Assembly (NCBI GenBank): GCA_015068155.1
Contig: SVLC01000001.1
Coordinates: 21,850-85,849 of the forward strand
Direction of reading: 5' to 3'
From: Oscillospiraceae bacterium
Lineage (GTDB): Bacteria > Bacillota > Clostridia > Oscillospirales > Oscillospiraceae
Length of the DNA stretch: 64,000 nucleotides
Shown: in pieces, positions 63,101-64,000 of the stretch
How the letters are laid out: every line of letters starts with the position of its first letter
Position numbering within the stretch: position 1 is the stretch's first letter
Notes under the pieces: model-generated
Told to the model about the DNA's origin: nothing
The model's input: the letters and a program-made list of their open reading frames with translations, nothing else
Database searches by the model: none
Program-made: the position numbers and the translations under genes

Positions 63101-64000
63101 ATATCGTGACGCAGCAGAGCGCCGTCATGGGAGCTGTAGAATATCTCATAGTTCTGCTGAACAGTGTTGGTGTAGACATTGATCTCCTTGAAAGTATCAT
63201 TGCTATTGGGGATCGCGCCAACGCCGATGGACCGGATGGTTGCAGGAATATCCAGTCTCTCCAGGTTGCCGACGCCGGCAAAGGCATTTTCCAGGATAAT
63301 GGTTACTTCCACGCCTTTGTAGTATTCCGGGATCCGCACGCTGGCCACGCTCCTGATGCTGGGGCCCTGGGTAACGCCATATGTACCGTCAGCCTGGGTC
63401 ACATAGGTCAGCACGCCGGTGTCGTAGAAAGGATATGCAGGGGTATCACGGGTCAGATCATACTCCGCAAAGCAATTGCCCATAGAGTCAGTCAAAGGCG
63501 TACCGGAGGCGCCGGGGCCGGTGTACCAGCCAACAAACTCGCCTTCGGCATCGGGATTAACGGGAACAGGCAGCTTGTAGGTGGTCTTGTACACCACAGC
63601 CAGCGTCTCGTTCTCCGTAATGTTGGTCACGCCTTCGCCCAAGCCCACAAATTCGATGTAGTAGGTCCTGGCCGTCCAGTTGCCGTAAAGGATCACGGTG
63701 CCGGTGGCGTTGAACTGGGTATCGGTATGCACGGCGCCGTTGCCTGCGGCGGCATCCGGAGCGGTGTACCAGCCGGTGAAGCTGTAGCCGGGCTGCTCCA
63801 GCTCGCTGGGCAGCAGCATGGTGTCGCCCATGGCCAGATACTCGGTGATGGTGCCGTTCTCCACGGAACGGGTGTCGTAGATCACGGTGTAGGCGTATAC
63901 CTCCGTGGCGGTCCACTTGCTGCCGCCCAGGTCGGTGTAGCGCACCTCGATCAGGTTGGTGCCGGCCTTGGTCAGGGCGATCCTGGCGGTGTTGGTGTTG
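57181..64000 (-). CDS. Giant BspA-like leucine-rich-repeat surface protein, 5' end outside the window
   Basis: More than 2270 residues in the window and the frame continues off the right edge. The N-terminal visible part has InlB B-type repeats (PGYSFTGWYTAPDAA, GEFVGWYTGPGASG). The rest is dozens of LRR_5/BspA-type units with IGAYAFxxCTxLxxVTF patterns. There is no C-terminal anchor: it ends EDVQWPPELQSEE. BspA-like proteins are secreted adhesins of gut and oral bacteria that bind host matrix or other cells. Any signal or anchor must be upstream. Confidence 0.9.
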   Translation of the reverse strand, partial: NTNTARIALTKAGTNLIEVRYTDLGGSKWTATEVYAYTVIYDTRSVENGTITEYLAMGDTMLLPSELEQPGYSFTGWYTAPDAAAGNGAVHTDTQFNATGTVILYGNWTARTYYIEFVGLGEGVTNITENETLAVVYKTTYKLPVPVNPDAEGEFVGWYTGPGASGTPLTDSMGNCFAEYDLTRDTPAYPFYDTGVLTYVTQADGTYGVTQGPSIRSVASVRIPEYYKGVEVTIILENAFAGVGNLERLDIPATIRSIGVGAIPNSNDTFKEINVYTNTVQQNYEIFYSSHDGALLRHDMGTVYLEIFPRGKTGEYVIPDHVNVIRDKVFRYSKITHLTVGTGVAEIMPNAFYSCNSLETLEFKTGGTNSLTIDPEAFYRTANLKTLRLPARLAEMDLQMLNQFVKLQTLEIEEGGNQYSTRNNMICNDIGDTILYVTMSVSGEYEIPLGIRHIGPKAFANRPNLTKLTIPAYVTSIGISAFEGCTGITELEILGGRNDNLQILNRAFAGCSNITTVTFRGAGKTDKGLTVIGDSAFEGLAKLRNIVFEAGTRISIGYRSFAANNSLSSLVFTDGARIESIGAEAFAGCTALAELTIPADTTSVGDGAFSGCTALWEVSFAPYGKQISFGVNVFGGCTKLSTVNLPASITSFDGSVFSGCDALRQIEVDPANRHLVSYEGALYTKDYEEILFYPKALDGDLSKLHPDMRKIGNTVFQGNTKITKVTIGKNVTEIGAYAFDNCFNITEVVFENPNSAMVIGDNAFARCTKLATILLPTGTTAIGASAFEEAGLESFTIPAGIKELPAGMLKKTKITSIVIPAAVETIGDGAFASTALTSVTFEDGDKPLTIGTLENSTNSNGVFYGTKFTEFAVPNRAVRIGAYAFSNQTSLKTVTMGENSQLTVIGKNAFAYANALTSVTLGAKLETIGENAFYNTKITKVHIPASVTMIDYRAFSTTSLTNVTFELEGTAELTIMKEAFYNARFKEIVLPARLTKAYDRTDWNGKSTFKNFADVFKGNTSLKVVDVEPGGEYFTSIDGVVYELNVEGVPEILLYCPPAKNGELTVPKEVRKVENGAFYKTKLSTIRFEEYDTTDANYGEALLEIGNTTVVHDSQCPGETYAVFSPAAKITVYLPSHLAVIGLQCFYGLKNNTQIIFNQDAHLRSIEDSAFKDCAYLTELIIPSVDRIGACAFYGCKKLAALSIGKDSQYDELPLSVFNGCTALTAFEVPATVTSIGTWAFKDCSSLASITFAEGSSLRFIGSYAFSGTAISEFQMPDSVLSISEGIFSSCENLKTVKLSRNLTSLGSDMHLFFMAPNLETVIIPENSRNFKMVDGVIYDLAETILYYYPKGKDPTGFKIPNTVVMLAPLSLKDFPGAELVLPEGLENIGDYALHGAKITSIRIPASVKQISYCAFINCLDLQTVTFAENSALNVIEDSAFSGCTALKSANLPDNLRILGGSAFSGCKSLTEVILPAALSNLERYAFRGCSGLTKFVMQEGLEFIEGNVLSDENTRHYALEEITIPSTVREIGQSAFAYHTGLKRVYFAEGSQLTFLAYGVFNKCTSLESIALPASLTTLQEATISGVKRVDLFNGCTSLKNVDMSACTNITVWPSRMFDGCTSLETLLLPESLLTINSYAAYGLTGLKEIVIPARVTEIGGYAFDGCTSLEKVTFAEDSQMIALGVNDVLADNPDWGIGIFANTTALQTIILPEGLLSIGVSCFENSGLAYFDMPVTVRTIASKAFKNCDNLVNADLSPELLYLGDEAFFDCDMLEKADVVFGLEYLGAYAFAYSEKLQKAYIPASISSIAGNPYMGCSGIQSFELDPDSTDFREYEGVLYNVDMTVLLYYPASLTAEVFTFPETVREIAPGAFAGAQMKNFVVPEQILEIPDYAFSSAAIESITFHPGVQSVGAHAFEGCQNLNNVAIPYTVKEIGDYAFANCTGLTNFSFEEIPATVEPTKLGTHLLDGCTGITELILHDRMTSIPSYMFANTSITNVVIPRYITNLTTEGVFYGCKLLETAVFEELKYTEKTSLGNYFFYGCEKLKEMSIPYYVTAMGAYAFAYCTSLETVNVYSHNSSPTLGGTYCFYMCSNLTTINAYPKLQESNFVRDENGTVVAYKNLSTTRMSNFPARYCFVGCYKLNLMDLYDWYDTTFMENVLAGYPNRYIILTGPLFCWQTDESKTGFANAPDLKEVWIDPTELDMTAATFVNVAGELTVYFYNHTYEEIKAKESIIDTVMADADPRVTFYFKDTMPEDVQWPPELQSEE

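Overview
The window looks like chromosomal DNA of an endospore-forming, gut-type Clostridia (probably Oscillospirales/Oscillospiraceae). The evidence is spoIVA, sigK halves, a tandem glycine riboswitch, thiamine salvage under TPP riboswitches, a dockerin domain, BspA-type leucine-rich repeats, TnpV genes and Clostridia-style intergenic repeats. I see no rRNA, tRNA or CRISPR array. Assignments rest on recognising motifs by eye; no database search was run.

Layout. 0-7 kb: LrgB tail, an iron/B12-type binding lipoprotein, spoIVA, a small PH-domain protein, YfhO, then the 3' part of sigK. 7-9.4 kb: a large serine recombinase abutting the sigK fragment, and divergent tnpV. 9.6-11.4 kb: kdpE and a 5'-truncated kdpD, fused at about 11.38 kb to a 3'-truncated gcvPA. 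11.4-16.1 kb: a metV-metF-gcvT-gcvH-gcvPA' operon behind a tandem glycine riboswitch. 16.3-28.2 kb: a fructan-utilisation locus (ABC importer, two GH32 enzymes, a binding lipoprotein, YesL-like protein, fructokinase) with a divergent LacI regulator. 28.4-32.9 kb: thiamine salvage operon (thiW-thiM-thiE-HAD-thiamine-binding protein-thiD) behind two TPP riboswitches, each with its own terminator. 32.9-51.3 kb: accessory island with a phosphoesterase, phd-doc, a second tnpV group, DUF3841, a TIR/SPFH cluster next to a tyrosine recombinase and a probable invertible promoter, a SEC-C protein and a YhcG-type nuclease. 51.6 kb: the 5' part of sigK. 51.9-64 kb: a VTC-domain/DUF4956 polyphosphate-type pair, TraX-like protein, GH2 beta-galactosidase, GNAT acetyltransferase and a giant BspA-like surface protein running off the right edge.

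Two systems stand out. First, sigK (mother-cell sigma factor) is split into same-strand halves about 44.4 kb apart, with a serine recombinase touching the 3' half. This resembles the skin elements of Bacillus and Clostridioides, but the interior is metabolic rather than prophage-like, and about 40 codons of sigma region 2 are missing from both visible ends. Second, a tight four-gene operon encodes a membrane-spanning TIR protein with a repeat-rich ectodomain (Toll-receptor-like topology), a soluble TIR protein of the same architecture, a zinc-ribbon SPFH protein and a small membrane protein. Upstream lies a tyrosine recombinase gene and a 219-bp segment bounded by 23-bp inverted repeats and carrying an outward sigma-A-like promoter: a candidate phase-variable switch.
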